A stretch of 64,000 nucleotides of DNA, taken from contig DATCEO010000106.1 in assembly GCA_036510065.1 (NCBI GenBank), positions 92,366 through 156,365 on the forward strand. The letters run 5' to 3'. Source of the DNA: DASUBV01 sp036510065. Lineage in GTDB: Bacteria; Actinomycetota; Actinomycetes; Streptosporangiales; Streptosporangiaceae. The notes below the pieces were generated by a model. It saw nothing but the letters and a program-made list of their open reading frames with translations, did not search any database and was not told the origin of the DNA. Made by a program: the position numbers and the translations under genes. Below are positions 23,066-31,680 of this stretch, piece after piece. Position 1 is the first letter of the stretch, and each line of letters begins with the position of its first letter.

Positions 23066-24604
23066 ATGGACAGCGACGGGCCAGCGAGCGACGGGCCAGC
23101 AAGCGCCGGACTAGCAAGCGACGGGCCAGCAGAGGTCGTCTTTCCCCGGTCCGCGGACGGGCGCAGGAGCACCTCGGCGGCAGGCCGGGCCGTGGTCGCT
23201 GACGCGCTCCGGACGGTCGACCCGGCCGGGGCCCTGGCCGCGGAGCGGGAGGCAGACTGGCGCAAGGGCTACCTGGTGCACTTCCGCCGGCTGGTCGAGG
23301 CCGGGCTGCCGTCGCAGGACGCCGCGTTGTCGGTGGCCCGCGACGGGCTGGAGTCGCTGCACCGGCGGATGCGCGTCACCGGGTCAGGCGGCGAGGAGGC
23401 CGGCCTTGACTGCTTGCTGACCAGGCCGGCGGAGCGGATGCCGGCCACGGTCACCGTGTCGGGCACCGGCCCGGCGGTGACCGAGCTGACCTTGCCTGAT
23501 AACGGCGCCCAGCTGCGCGGCAGCGCCCTGCTGCGCAGGCTGGAGACCTGGGTGGGCGACGGAGTGATCGAGCCGTCCTGCGCGGAGGCGGTTGCCACCG
23601 TGGCGGCGAATCCGGAGTGGCTCCGCCTGTCCGGGACCACCATGGCGGTCCTCGGCGCCGGCGCCGAGATCGGGCCCCTGCCCGTGCTGCTGAGCTGGGG
23701 CGCCCGGGTCATCGCCATTGACCTGCCCCGGCCCGCCATCTGGGCGCCCATCCTGGACCTGGCCCAGCGCAGCGGCGGCACGCTGGTGGTGCCCGTCGCT
23801 GACCAGGCGCCGGGCCAGCAGGAGCCGGGGACGGGGGCGGCGGCCGCCCGGGGCGCCGGCCTCGACCTGATCAGCGCGATTCCTGCCGTCGCCGACTGGC
23901 TGGCCGCCGTGGACGGCCCGCTGGTGCTGGGCAACTACACCTACGCCGACGGGGGCGCCAACGTGGTGCTGTCCGCCGCCGTGGACGCGCTGACCGTGCG
24001 CCTGCGGGCCGCGCGCGACGATGTGGCGCTCGCGTTCCTGGCCACGCCGACCGACGTCTTCGCCGTGCCGGGTACGGCGGTCGCGCAGTCCGTCCGCGCC
24101 TATGAGTCCCGCCGGGCCGCCGCGAGGCTGGCCGGCGGTTCGCTGCGGGCGCTGTCCGGCGGCCGCCTGCTCCGCCGGGCCTATCCGGCCGGGGCCGACC
24201 CCGGCATCAGCGACAGCCTGGTGGCGCAGCAGGGTCCCAACTACGCGCTCGCGAAACGACTGCAGCGCTGGCGGGCCACGGTCGCCCGGCACGGCGGCGG
24301 CACCGTGTCCATGAACGTCGCCCCGCCGACCCGGACCCGGTCGGTCCTGAAGAACCGGGTGCTCGCGGCGGCCTACGCCGGCGCGCACCGATTCGGCGTC
24401 GAGGTCTTTGAGCCCGCTACCACCAAAGTGCTCATGGCAGCGCTGCTGGTCCATGATCTGCACCGCCCCGGCCCGGCGCCCGCGCATCCCTGGCAGGACG
24501 AGGCGCACGCTGCCGCGCACGGCGGCTTGTGGCGGATCGCCTACGCTCCCCGCAGCGCGCTCAGCCTGGCTGCCCTGCTCGGCTACGGCGCGGTCCGGAA
24601 GTAG
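23066..24604 (+). CDS. Uncharacterised protein with Rossmann-like nucleotide-binding motif
   Basis: A 512-residue cytoplasmic protein directly upstream of glnE. The first ~20 residues are a repeat of SDGPA units. The middle has TTMAVLGAGAEIGPLPVLLS near residue 195, then WGARVIAIDLPRP, a clear dinucleotide-fold beta-alpha-beta pattern (GxGxxxG-like loop, acidic residue at the end of strand 2). Later parts include LVLGNYTYADGGANVVLSAA and a C-terminal region with TRTRSVLKNRVLAAAYAGAH. I do not know a named family for it. The ATG at 23066 with GGGAG at 23057-23061 is preferred; upstream in-frame codons overlap the previous gene. A nucleotide-binding role is inferred only. Confidence 0.7.
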   Translation: MDSDGPASDGPASAGLASDGPAEVVFPRSADGRRSTSAAGRAVVADALRTVDPAGALAAEREADWRKGYLVHFRRLVEAGLPSQDAALSVARDGLESLHRRMRVTGSGGEEAGLDCLLTRPAERMPATVTVSGTGPAVTELTLPDNGAQLRGSALLRRLETWVGDGVIEPSCAEAVATVAANPEWLRLSGTTMAVLGAGAEIGPLPVLLSWGARVIAIDLPRPAIWAPILDLAQRSGGTLVVPVADQAPGQQEPGTGAAAARGAGLDLISAIPAVADWLAAVDGPLVLGNYTYADGGANVVLSAAVDALTVRLRAARDDVALAFLATPTDVFAVPGTAVAQSVRAYESRRAAARLAGGSLRALSGGRLLRRAYPAGADPGISDSLVAQQGPNYALAKRLQRWRATVARHGGGTVSMNVAPPTRTRSVLKNRVLAAAYAGAHRFGVEVFEPATTKVLMAALLVHDLHRPGPAPAHPWQDEAHAAAHGGLWRIAYAPRSALSLAALLGYGAVRK

Positions 24605-24656
24605 TCGGGGCAGCCGGGGCTATTTCCCCGGCCGCCGGAGCGGCTACCGTGCAGGA

Positions 24657-27600
24657 GTGAGCACGTCGCGGGGGACATTGACCGGACAGCTGGCCACGCT
24701 GGGCTTCGCCGACACGGCGACGGCCCGCGTGCTGCTGACCGGTGATCTTGGCCTGGACATCGAGGGGGCCGACGCGCCGCTGGTCGAGGCGATCGCGGCG
24801 GCCGCGGACCCGGATCTCGCCCTGGCCGCGCTGGCCAGGATGGCGCCGGACGCGGAACTGCGCGCGGCGCTGCGGGCGGATGCCGGGCTGCGCGACCGGC
24901 TGATCTCCGTGCTCGGGGTCAGTGCCGCCCTCGGCGATCACCTGGCCCGCCATCCGGGCGACTGGCACGCGCTGGCCGGCCCGGGTGCCCTGATCCGGCC
25001 GACGGCCTGGGAGCTGCGCACGTCGCTGCTGGCCGCCGCCGGCGCCCTCGACGATCCCGAGCCGGTCGCAGACCGGGCGCGCATCGGCGGCCGCGATCCC
25101 GCCACGGAGCTGCGGCTGGCCTACCGGCGCCGCCTGCTGCAGCTGGCCGGCCGGGATCTGACCGGTGCCGATCCGCTCGATAGCGTCATGGCCGAGCTGG
25201 CCGACCTGGCCACGGCGGCCCTGGGCACCGCGCTGGCCATCGCCCGGGCCAGCCTGCCGCCGGACGCCGCGCCCTGCCACCTGGCGGTGATCGCGATGGG
25301 CAAGGGGGGCGGGCGCGAGCTGAATTACGCCAGCGACGTCGACGTGATCTTCGTCGCCGGCCCGGGTGGCCCGCCGGGGGCTGAGGAGACGGCCGCGCTG
25401 CGGACGGCGACCGCCCTGGCCAGCGGGATGATCCGGGTCTGCTCGCAGGCGGGGGCGGAGGGCGCGCTCTTCCCGGTGGACCCGAACCTGCGGCCCGAGG
25501 GCCGCAACGGCCCGCTGGTCCGCACGGTCGCCAGCCACCGGGCCTACTACGAGCGCTGGGCCAAGACCTGGGAGTTCCAGGCGCTGCTCAAGGCCAGGCT
25601 GGCGGCCGGCGACCCGAAGCTGGGCGCGGCCTACCTGGGCGCGGTCAGCCCGCTGGTCTGGCAGGCCGCCCAGCGGCCGGCCTTCGTCCCCGACGTGCAG
25701 GCCATGCGCCGCCGGGTGCTGGGCAGCCTGCCCGCCGCCCAGGCCGGCCGGGAGCTGAAGCTCGGGCCGGGCGGCCTGCGGGACATTGAGTTTGCCGTTC
25801 AGCTCCTGCAGCTGGTGCACGGCCGGACCGATGAGTCGCTGCGCGTGCCCGGCACCCTGGCCGCCCTGTCCGCGCTGGCCACCGGGGGCTACGTGGGCCG
25901 GGCCGACGCGGCCAGCCTGGCGGCCGCCTACCAGTTCCTGCGCTGTGTCGAGCACCTGCTGCAGCTGCGCCAGCTCCGCCGCACGCACACGCTGCCCGAG
26001 GACCGGGCCGTGCTGCGCCAGGTCGGCCGGGCCCTGCGCCGGATGCAGGGGGCGGCTCAGGATGGAGTGCCCGGTGACCCGGCGGACGAGCTGATCGCGC
26101 AGTGGCGGCGGCACGCGGGCCAGGCCCGGCAGCTCCACGAGAAACTCTTCTACCGGCCGCTGCTGGACGCCGTGGCGCGGCTGCCCGGCGAGGTCGTCCG
26201 GCTGACACCGGCGGCGGCGATGCAGCGGCTGAAGGCCCTGGGCTACGCCGATCCAGCCGGGGCGCTCCGGCACATCGAGGCGCTGTCGTCGGGCGTGTCC
26301 CGGAAGGCGGCCATCCAGCGGACGCTGCTGCCCGTGCTGCTTGGCTGGTTCGCGGACGCGCCGCAGCCCGACGCCGGGCTGCTGGCGTTCCGCCAGGTCA
26401 GTGAGGCACTCGGGAACTCCCCGTGGTATCTGCGGCTGCTGCGGGACAACACGCTGACCGCGCGCCGCATGGCCCAGGTGCTGGCTTCCAGCCGCTACGC
26501 GACCGGGCTGCTGCTGCGCGCGCCCGAGGCGGTCGGGATGCTCGCCGACATTGACGAGCTGGCACCGCGCCCGGCCGAGGCGCTGCTGGCGGAGGCGCTG
26601 CTGGCGGAGGCACGGGCGGCGGTCCGCCGCCACGACACGGCGGCGGAAGCCGTCGGCGCCGTGCTGGCGATCCGCCGGCGTGAGCTGCTGCGCACGGCCA
26701 TGGCCTACGTGCTCGGCCTGACCGGCGTCCAGGCTCGCGGCGAGGCGCTGACGACGGTCGCCGAGGTTACCGTGGCGGCGGCGCTCGACGTGGCGGTCCG
26801 CGACGCCGAGCAGGCCGGCGGCCCCCTGCCGACCCGGCTGGCGGTGATCGCGATGGGCCGGTTCGGCGGCCGCGAGATGGGCTTCGCCAGCGACGCTGAC
26901 GTGATCTTCGTCCACGATCCCCTGCCGGGGGCGTCCGAGGAGACGGCATCGCGGGCGGCCCACTCGGTCGCGGAGAGCCTGCGCGCGCTGCTGGCCACCC
27001 CGCGCCCGGACCCGGCGCTGCAGATCGACGCCGGGCTGCGCCCGGAGGGGCGCCAGGGCCCCCTCGTGCGCACCCTGGCCTCCTACCGGGCCTACTACCG
27101 GCGCTGGTCGGTGCCCTGGGAGGCGCAGGCGCTGCTGCGGGCCAACTTCGTGGCCGGCGACCGCGCCGTGGGCGACGCCTTCATCGCCCTGGCGGACGAG
27201 ATCAGGTACCCGGACGGCGGGATGCCCGATGAGGCCGTCCGGGAAATCCGGCGGATCAAGGCCCGGATGGAAGCCGAGCGCATGCCCCGGGGCATGGATC
27301 GGGCCCTGAACCTCAAGCTCGGCCCGGGCGGGCTGACGGACGTGGAGTGGGTGGCCCAGCTGTTTCAGCTGCACTACGCCCACGCGGTGCCGGCGCTGCG
27401 GACGACCGGAACGCTCGCGGCGCTGCAGGCGGCGTGCAACGCCGGGCTGCTGACCGTGCCGGACCTGGCCGCGCTCACCTCCGCCTGGGAGCTGGCGGCC
27501 CGGATCCGGGACGGCGTCATGCTGATGCGGGGCCGGGGATCGGACGCGCTGCCGACCGCCACGGCCGAGCTCGCGGTCGTCGCGCGGCTGCTCGGCTACC

Positions 27601-27689
27601 CGCCAGACGGCTCCCAGCAGCTCGCCGAGGACTGGCGGCGGGCCTCGCGGCACGCCCGGAATGTGATGGAACGACTGTTCTACGGCTAG
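24657..27689 (+). CDS. glnE: Bifunctional glutamine-synthetase adenylyltransferase/deadenylase
   Basis: A 1010-residue enzyme with two nucleotidyltransferase domains that adenylylates and deadenylylates glutamine synthetase in response to nitrogen status. The N-terminal (deadenylylating) half has GKGGGRELNYASDVDVIFVA near residue 219. The C-terminal (adenylylating) half has GRFGGREMGFASDADVIFVH near 736. Both GG...D-x-D active sites are intact, and each half also has the companion motif DPNLRPEGRNGPLVRT or DAGLRPEGRQGPLVRT and a helical GlnE domain (KLGPGGLRDIEFAVQLLQL and KLGPGGLTDVEWVAQLFQL). The GTG at 24657 gives the normal N-terminus. Its likely target GlnA1 is 4 kb downstream on the other strand. 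Confidence 0.96.
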   Translation: MSTSRGTLTGQLATLGFADTATARVLLTGDLGLDIEGADAPLVEAIAAAADPDLALAALARMAPDAELRAALRADAGLRDRLISVLGVSAALGDHLARHPGDWHALAGPGALIRPTAWELRTSLLAAAGALDDPEPVADRARIGGRDPATELRLAYRRRLLQLAGRDLTGADPLDSVMAELADLATAALGTALAIARASLPPDAAPCHLAVIAMGKGGGRELNYASDVDVIFVAGPGGPPGAEETAALRTATALASGMIRVCSQAGAEGALFPVDPNLRPEGRNGPLVRTVASHRAYYERWAKTWEFQALLKARLAAGDPKLGAAYLGAVSPLVWQAAQRPAFVPDVQAMRRRVLGSLPAAQAGRELKLGPGGLRDIEFAVQLLQLVHGRTDESLRVPGTLAALSALATGGYVGRADAASLAAAYQFLRCVEHLLQLRQLRRTHTLPEDRAVLRQVGRALRRMQGAAQDGVPGDPADELIAQWRRHAGQARQLHEKLFYRPLLDAVARLPGEVVRLTPAAAMQRLKALGYADPAGALRHIEALSSGVSRKAAIQRTLLPVLLGWFADAPQPDAGLLAFRQVSEALGNSPWYLRLLRDNTLTARRMAQVLASSRYATGLLLRAPEAVGMLADIDELAPRPAEALLAEALLAEARAAVRRHDTAAEAVGAVLAIRRRELLRTAMAYVLGLTGVQARGEALTTVAEVTVAAALDVAVRDAEQAGGPLPTRLAVIAMGRFGGREMGFASDADVIFVHDPLPGASEETASRAAHSVAESLRALLATPRPDPALQIDAGLRPEGRQGPLVRTLASYRAYYRRWSVPWEAQALLRANFVAGDRAVGDAFIALADEIRYPDGGMPDEAVREIRRIKARMEAERMPRGMDRALNLKLGPGGLTDVEWVAQLFQLHYAHAVPALRTTGTLAALQAACNAGLLTVPDLAALTSAWELAARIRDGVMLMRGRGSDALPTATAELAVVARLLGYPPDGSQQLAEDWRRASRHARNVMERLFYG

Positions 27690-27805
27690 CATCGCGGTAT
27701 CGCGCCCGGAACCCGCGTCGTCAGGGCGGTCCTGATACCGCGGTAGGGGGCCCGGCCCACCGCTGGTGCCGGGCATCGGCCCGGCTGGACGTGCATGCTG
27801 GAGGG

Positions 27806-29059
27806 ATGATGTTCTCCGCTTCGCCTCGGCTGTCCGGTCCGGCGGCCAGCGCGGCCTCGCGGACGTCCTGGCCGGGCTCGCTGGTGGAGCGGGCGCTGCG
27901 GGCGCTCGCCAACGATTACCGGCGGCCCACCGGCCCGATCGTCGTGGCGGCATTCCTGGCCATCACCGCCGCGCTGAGCGCCGTGAGCGCCAAGCCCGCG
28001 CTCATCCCACCGGTCGCGACCTTGCTCGGACTGCTGGCGACGGCGCCCATCGCGGTGATCCGGCGCTTTCCGGCCACCGCGATCGGGATCGTGCTGGCCG
28101 CCAGCGCTTTCTTCCTGGTGGCGGGCCGGCTGGCCTGGCCGCCGTCGGCGATCGCGGGCTGGCTGATCGCCGTGGCCGCCTGCCCGGTCATGCTGAGCCG
28201 GAAGGCCGCGATCCGGGCGTTCGTGCTGGTCGAGGCCATCGTGCTGCTGGCCGCGCTGCCGGCCATGCCCAGTACGACGCCGTGGGATGCGACGTTCGCT
28301 GAGGCCCTGGCCGTCGTCGCGGCCTGGGGCGCGGGGGAGATGCTGCGGTCCCGGCGGCAGTCGGCGCTGGACCAGGCGGCAGCGGCCCAGCAGCTCAGGT
28401 ACCTGAGCGAGCGGGACATGCTGGCCCGGGAGCGGGCGTCGATTGCCCGGGAACTGCACGACGTCGTGGCCCACCACGTCTCGATGATCGCCGTCCGCGC
28501 CGGGACCGCGCCGTACGCCATCGGGGACCTGCCGCAGGCCGGCCAGGAGGCGTTCGGCGAGATCGCCCAGGAGGCGCGGACCGCGCTGACCGAGCTGCGG
28601 GTCGTGCTCGGCGTACTGCGGGACCCCGGCCGGGCCTCCGAGGCAGCACCGCAGCCCCGGATCGCCGACGTGGCCGCCCTGCTGGACCGGGTGCGCAGCG
28701 CCGGGACCGAGGTCAGGGAGGTCATGACCGGAACCGTGCGGGCGCTGCCCGGGTCGGTGGAGCTGTGCGCCTACCGGATCGTCCAGGAGGCGGTGACCAA
28801 CGCCGGGCGGCACTCGCCCGGCAGCCGGGTCAGCGTCAACATTTCTTATCAGGCCGCCGAGCTGATCGTGATCGTCCGCAATTCCGCACCCGACGCCGCC
28901 CGCCGGGTCCAGCGGGAGCCGCAGGCAGCGACCGGTTACGGCCTGATCGGCCTGCGCGAGCGCGTGGCCATGCTGGGCGGCCAGATAACCGCCGGGCCGG
29001 GCGCCGACGGCGGCTTCGCCGTCTGGGCCCTCCTGCCCGCCGCACCGGAGGCCAGGTGA
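27806..29059 (+). CDS. NarL-type sensor histidine kinase
   Basis: A ~417-residue membrane sensor kinase of the HisKA_3 (DesK/NarX-like) class. About residues 40-180 hold several hydrophobic helices (IVVAAFLAITAALSAVSAKP, VLAASAFFLVAGRLAW and others) with no large extracellular domain. The phosphoacceptor is His218 in RASIARELHDVVAHHVSMIA. The ATPase domain shows VQEAVTNAGRHSPGSRVSVN and ATGYGLIGLRERVAMLGGQI. The start is one of two adjacent ATGs (27806 or 27809) after GGAGG. Its stop overlaps the response-regulator start as GTGA, so the pair is translationally coupled. The stimulus is unknown. Confidence 0.9.
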   Translation: MMFSASPRLSGPAASAASRTSWPGSLVERALRALANDYRRPTGPIVVAAFLAITAALSAVSAKPALIPPVATLLGLLATAPIAVIRRFPATAIGIVLAASAFFLVAGRLAWPPSAIAGWLIAVAACPVMLSRKAAIRAFVLVEAIVLLAALPAMPSTTPWDATFAEALAVVAAWGAGEMLRSRRQSALDQAAAAQQLRYLSERDMLARERASIARELHDVVAHHVSMIAVRAGTAPYAIGDLPQAGQEAFGEIAQEARTALTELRVVLGVLRDPGRASEAAPQPRIADVAALLDRVRSAGTEVREVMTGTVRALPGSVELCAYRIVQEAVTNAGRHSPGSRVSVNISYQAAELIVIVRNSAPDAARRVQREPQAATGYGLIGLRERVAMLGGQITAGPGADGGFAVWALLPAAPEAR

Positions 29060-29739
29060 GCGGGCTGCGGGTGCTGATCGTGGACGACCAGGCCGTGGTC
29101 CGGATCGGCTTCAGCGCGCTGCTGGAGTCGCAGGACGACCTGGAGGTCGTCGGGTCAGCGGGGGACGGGCAGCAGGGCATCCGGCTCGCCCGCCAGTTCC
29201 GTCCCGACATCGTCCTCATGGACATCCGGATGCCGCTCATGGACGGCATCGAGGCCACTCGCCAGCTCACGGCGATGGAAGCGCCGCCGCGGGTGCTCAT
29301 CCTGACCACGTTCGACCTGGACGACTACGTCTACGACGCGCTGCGCGCGGGCGCTAGCGGCTTCCTGCTCAAGGACGCCACGCCGGAGGAGATCCTGAGC
29401 GCGGTGCGGATCGTCGGCGGCGGCGAGGCCCTGCTGGCGCCGGTGGTCACCAGCAGGCTGATCGCGGAGTTCGCGGCCAGGGCCCGGCTCATGCCGCCGC
29501 CGGAGATCTCCAGCCTGACCCCCCGCGAGCGGGAGGTGCTGCTGCTGGTGGCCGCCGGGCTCGCCAACGGGGAGATCGCCCGGCGGCTCTGCCTGGCCGA
29601 CCAGACGGTGAAGTCGCACGTCAGCTCGGTGCTATTCAAGCTGGGCCTGCGCGACCGGGTGCAGGCGGTGATCCTGGCCTACGAATCGGGCCTCGTCGTG
29701 CCCGGCGCCGGGCACGGCGTGAGTAACGTGGGGCCGTGA
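29056..29739 (+). CDS. NarL/FixJ-family response regulator
   Basis: A 227-residue response regulator, partner of the kinase just upstream. The receiver domain (1-~120) begins LRVLIVDDQAVVRIGF with the acidic pair at 10-11, has phosphoacceptor Asp56 in DIVLMDIRMPLMDG, then Thr in LILTTFDLDDYVY and Lys in GFLLKDATPEE. The LuxR-type DNA-binding domain is at about 150-215: LTPREREVLLLVAAGLANGE, then LCLADQTVKSHVSSVLFKLG. The GTG start at 29056 has GGAG at 29046-29049. The target genes are not evident; the membrane gene at ~29860 directly downstream is one candidate. Confidence 0.93.
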   Translation: MSGLRVLIVDDQAVVRIGFSALLESQDDLEVVGSAGDGQQGIRLARQFRPDIVLMDIRMPLMDGIEATRQLTAMEAPPRVLILTTFDLDDYVYDALRAGASGFLLKDATPEEILSAVRIVGGGEALLAPVVTSRLIAEFAARARLMPPPEISSLTPREREVLLLVAAGLANGEIARRLCLADQTVKSHVSSVLFKLGLRDRVQAVILAYESGLVVPGAGHGVSNVGP

Positions 29740-29850
29740 CTCACCCGCCGGCGGGCCGGGACGGGCGGGGCCGACCACGACGGTGGTAGCACTCCGGCGT
29801 CGTAACGGGACTACCGGCGGGTCATGCCCAGAGGCGGCGGCGCTGCCTAC

Positions 29851-29886
29851 CGTCAGAGCATGAGCAAACGTCAGAGCATGAGCAAA
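29851..29886 (+). repeat. Perfect 18-bp tandem duplication carrying a start codon
   Basis: The 18-base unit CGTCAGAGCATGAGCAAA occurs twice in a row (29851-29868 and 29869-29886). Each copy supplies an in-frame ATG followed by Ser-Lys, so the downstream gene has duplicated candidate starts at 29860 and 29878. Confidence 0.9.
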
Positions 29887-30399
29887 GCCGCCGCCCCGGA
29901 CGCGCCCCGGCGCGGCCGCCAGATCGTCGGTCGGTCGCTTCGCCGCTGGCTGGTGGACGTGGCACTGGCTATGCTCGGCGTGGCCTCGGTGATATTCGAG
30001 CCCGTCTCGATCGCGATCCACTCCATCGTCGGCCTGATCTTCGCCGGGGCGGTGGGACCCCACCTGTGGGATCGCCGCCAGTGGATCCGCGGCACCTTCA
30101 CCCGGCTCCGGCGCCGGCGTCCGATGCCCGCCTTGCGGCGCTGGAATCTGGCGCAGGGGCTGGCCCTGTTCGCACTTGCCGTCGCCGTCACGGTGTCCGG
30201 GCTCTGGGACTGGCTGGGCGTGCCCACGCGGATCCGGTACCACGCGATCACGGGCGTCATCCTGATCGGGCTCGCCACCTGGCACGCCTGGACCCGGCGC
30301 CGGGCACTCGTCCGCTGGGGCACCCGCAGGTACCGCCGCGGCCGGCAGCCGGACCGGTCGGGGCGCACCGGGGAGACCGGCGCGGTAGGGGCGGAGTGA
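29860..30399 (+). CDS. DUF4405-like multi-helix membrane protein
   Basis: A ~179-residue membrane protein. After a basic N-terminus there are hydrophobic segments around WLVDVALAMLGVASVIFEP, IHSIVGLIFAGAV, GLALFALAVAVTVSGLWDWL and YHAITGVILIGLATWHAW. The spaced His residues in IHSIVGL, GPHLWD, RYHAITG and TWHAW are those expected of DUF4405/cytochrome-b561-like four-helix proteins, which may bind haem; that is inference. Three in-frame ATGs (29824, 29860, 29878) compete, the last two created by an 18-bp duplication, and none has a good ribosome site. It follows the two-component pair in the same direction. Confidence 0.65.
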   Translation: MSKRQSMSKAAAPDAPRRGRQIVGRSLRRWLVDVALAMLGVASVIFEPVSIAIHSIVGLIFAGAVGPHLWDRRQWIRGTFTRLRRRRPMPALRRWNLAQGLALFALAVAVTVSGLWDWLGVPTRIRYHAITGVILIGLATWHAWTRRRALVRWGTRRYRRGRQPDRSGRTGETGAVGAE

Positions 30400-30450
30400 G
30401 TGAGGTGGAGTAGCCGGTTATCGCGTTACGGCGCGGAAGGCCCGGTCACG

Positions 30451-31590
30451 ATGGTTGGGTTAGTGCCCGTGACGCCGCCCGCCGTAGCCGCCGCGCTCGC
30501 CGCCGGGGCGGCGGCGCTCGGCGCGCCGCTCACTCATCCGGTCCAGCTCGCGGGCGGTGCGCGGGCGACCGTGCTGCGCTGCCGGGACAGCGCGGGCACG
30601 AGCGTGGTGGTCAAGTCCTACCCGGCCGACGCGGCCGGGCCGGGCAGCTTCGCGGCGGAAGCCGCCGGGCTGGAGCTGGCGCGCGCCTCCGGGCTCAGCC
30701 CCCGGCTGCTGGCGGCCGACGGCGCCGCGCTGACCGTCGTGCAGTCTGACCTGGGCGACGCGCCCAGCCTGGCCGACCTGCTGCTCGGGGCGTCGGCCCC
30801 GGCCGCGGCGGGCGCTCTGGTCTCCTGGGCCGCGAGCCTGGGGCGGCTGGCGGTGCACGCGGCTTACCGGGAGAGCGAGCACGCGCGGCTGCTGGCCCGG
30901 TACCTGGACGGCCGGCCGCCCAGTCGGCTCGCCGCCCAGATGGGGGAGCGGATCCGGGGCGCGGCCGCGCGGGCCGCCCTGCTCGGGGTGCCCGAGCCGG
31001 CCGGGCTGGCGGCGGAGCTGGACACGGTGGCGGCGCTGACCCGGGGAGCCACGCGCTACCGCGTGTTCGGGCCGGGAGACGCGTGCCCGGACAACAACCA
31101 GGTCACCCCGGACGGCGTCCGGTTCCTCGACTACGAGGACGCCGGCTACCACTCGGTGTTCCTCGACGCCGCCTACCTGCGGATGCCGTTCAGCACCTGC
31201 TGGTGCGTCTTCCGGCTGCCGGCCGGGCTGGCGGCGCAGGCCGAGGCCGCCTACCGGTCGGAGGTCGGCCGCGTGCACGCCGACCTGGCCGACGACGCCG
31301 TCTGGCGGCGCGGCGTGCGCGGCGCCATGGCCGCGTGGACGATGAGCTCGCTGGGATGGCTGCTGAGCCAGGCGCTGGCCGGCGACGCGCCGATCGACGG
31401 CGACCGGGCCTCGCCCGGTGCGCGCCAGCTACTGCGGCACCGCTGGCAGGTGCTGGCCGCGGAGCTGACCGCGGCGGGGGAGCGGCCGGCCATCACGAAG
31501 CTGCTCACCAGCCTGCTGGCGGCCACGCAGGCCTGGCAGGCGCCAGAGCTGGGACCCTACCGGGCGCTGCGGGACTGGGACGAGGGATAA
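30451..31590 (+). CDS. Aminoglycoside-phosphotransferase-fold kinase-like protein
   Basis: A ~379-residue protein with the APH/choline-kinase fold. Visible parts are the N-lobe with VVVKSYP (nucleotide-binding Lys) near residue 55, a hinge LTVVQSDLGD, and the catalytic region RVFGPGDACPDNNQVTPDG followed by VRFLDYEDAGYHSVFLDAAY. The usual HxD is replaced by GPGDACPDNN, keeping the catalytic-type Asp and the metal-ligand Asn, with FLDYED as the second metal Asp. It probably phosphorylates a small molecule; there is no evidence for antibiotic resistance. The ATG at 30451 has GGAAGG upstream; an in-frame GTG at 30400 next to the previous stop is an alternative. Confidence 0.68.
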   Translation: MVGLVPVTPPAVAAALAAGAAALGAPLTHPVQLAGGARATVLRCRDSAGTSVVVKSYPADAAGPGSFAAEAAGLELARASGLSPRLLAADGAALTVVQSDLGDAPSLADLLLGASAPAAAGALVSWAASLGRLAVHAAYRESEHARLLARYLDGRPPSRLAAQMGERIRGAAARAALLGVPEPAGLAAELDTVAALTRGATRYRVFGPGDACPDNNQVTPDGVRFLDYEDAGYHSVFLDAAYLRMPFSTCWCVFRLPAGLAAQAEAAYRSEVGRVHADLADDAVWRRGVRGAMAAWTMSSLGWLLSQALAGDAPIDGDRASPGARQLLRHRWQVLAAELTAAGERPAITKLLTSLLAATQAWQAPELGPYRALRDWDEG

Positions 31591-31615
31591 CCGGCGAGCC
31601 GCCTGGCGGGACATG

Positions 31616-31662
31616 CGTCTGCCCCGGACGCCGGGGATGGTCCCGGCCGGCCAGGGCAGACG
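31616..31662. terminator. Two-tier hairpin between convergent genes
   Basis: CGTCTGCCC (31616-31624) pairs with GGGCAGACG (31654-31662), and inside the loop GCCGGG can pair with CCCGGC. It lies between the stops of the phosphotransferase gene and glnA1, so it could terminate both. Confidence 0.6.
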
Positions 31663-31680
31663 ATGTCGCCGCGGGTGTGT

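Noticed and set aside
27693..27742. Inverted repeat CGCGGTAT/ATACCGCG after glnE
   Set aside because: The loop is 34 bases and the arms are 8 bp in very GC-rich DNA; it may be a terminator or an operator, but the support is too weak to list.
24561..27953. A 1130-codon open frame on the minus strand opposite glnE
   Set aside because: It is the antisense shadow of glnE caused by GC-rich codons; the product is Arg/Gly/Gln-rich with no domain, while the plus strand has all GlnE motifs.
30451..31590. Antibiotic-resistance aminoglycoside kinase
   Set aside because: The fold fits, but the HxD motif is altered and no resistance-enzyme signature is present, so only a general kinase-like call was made.
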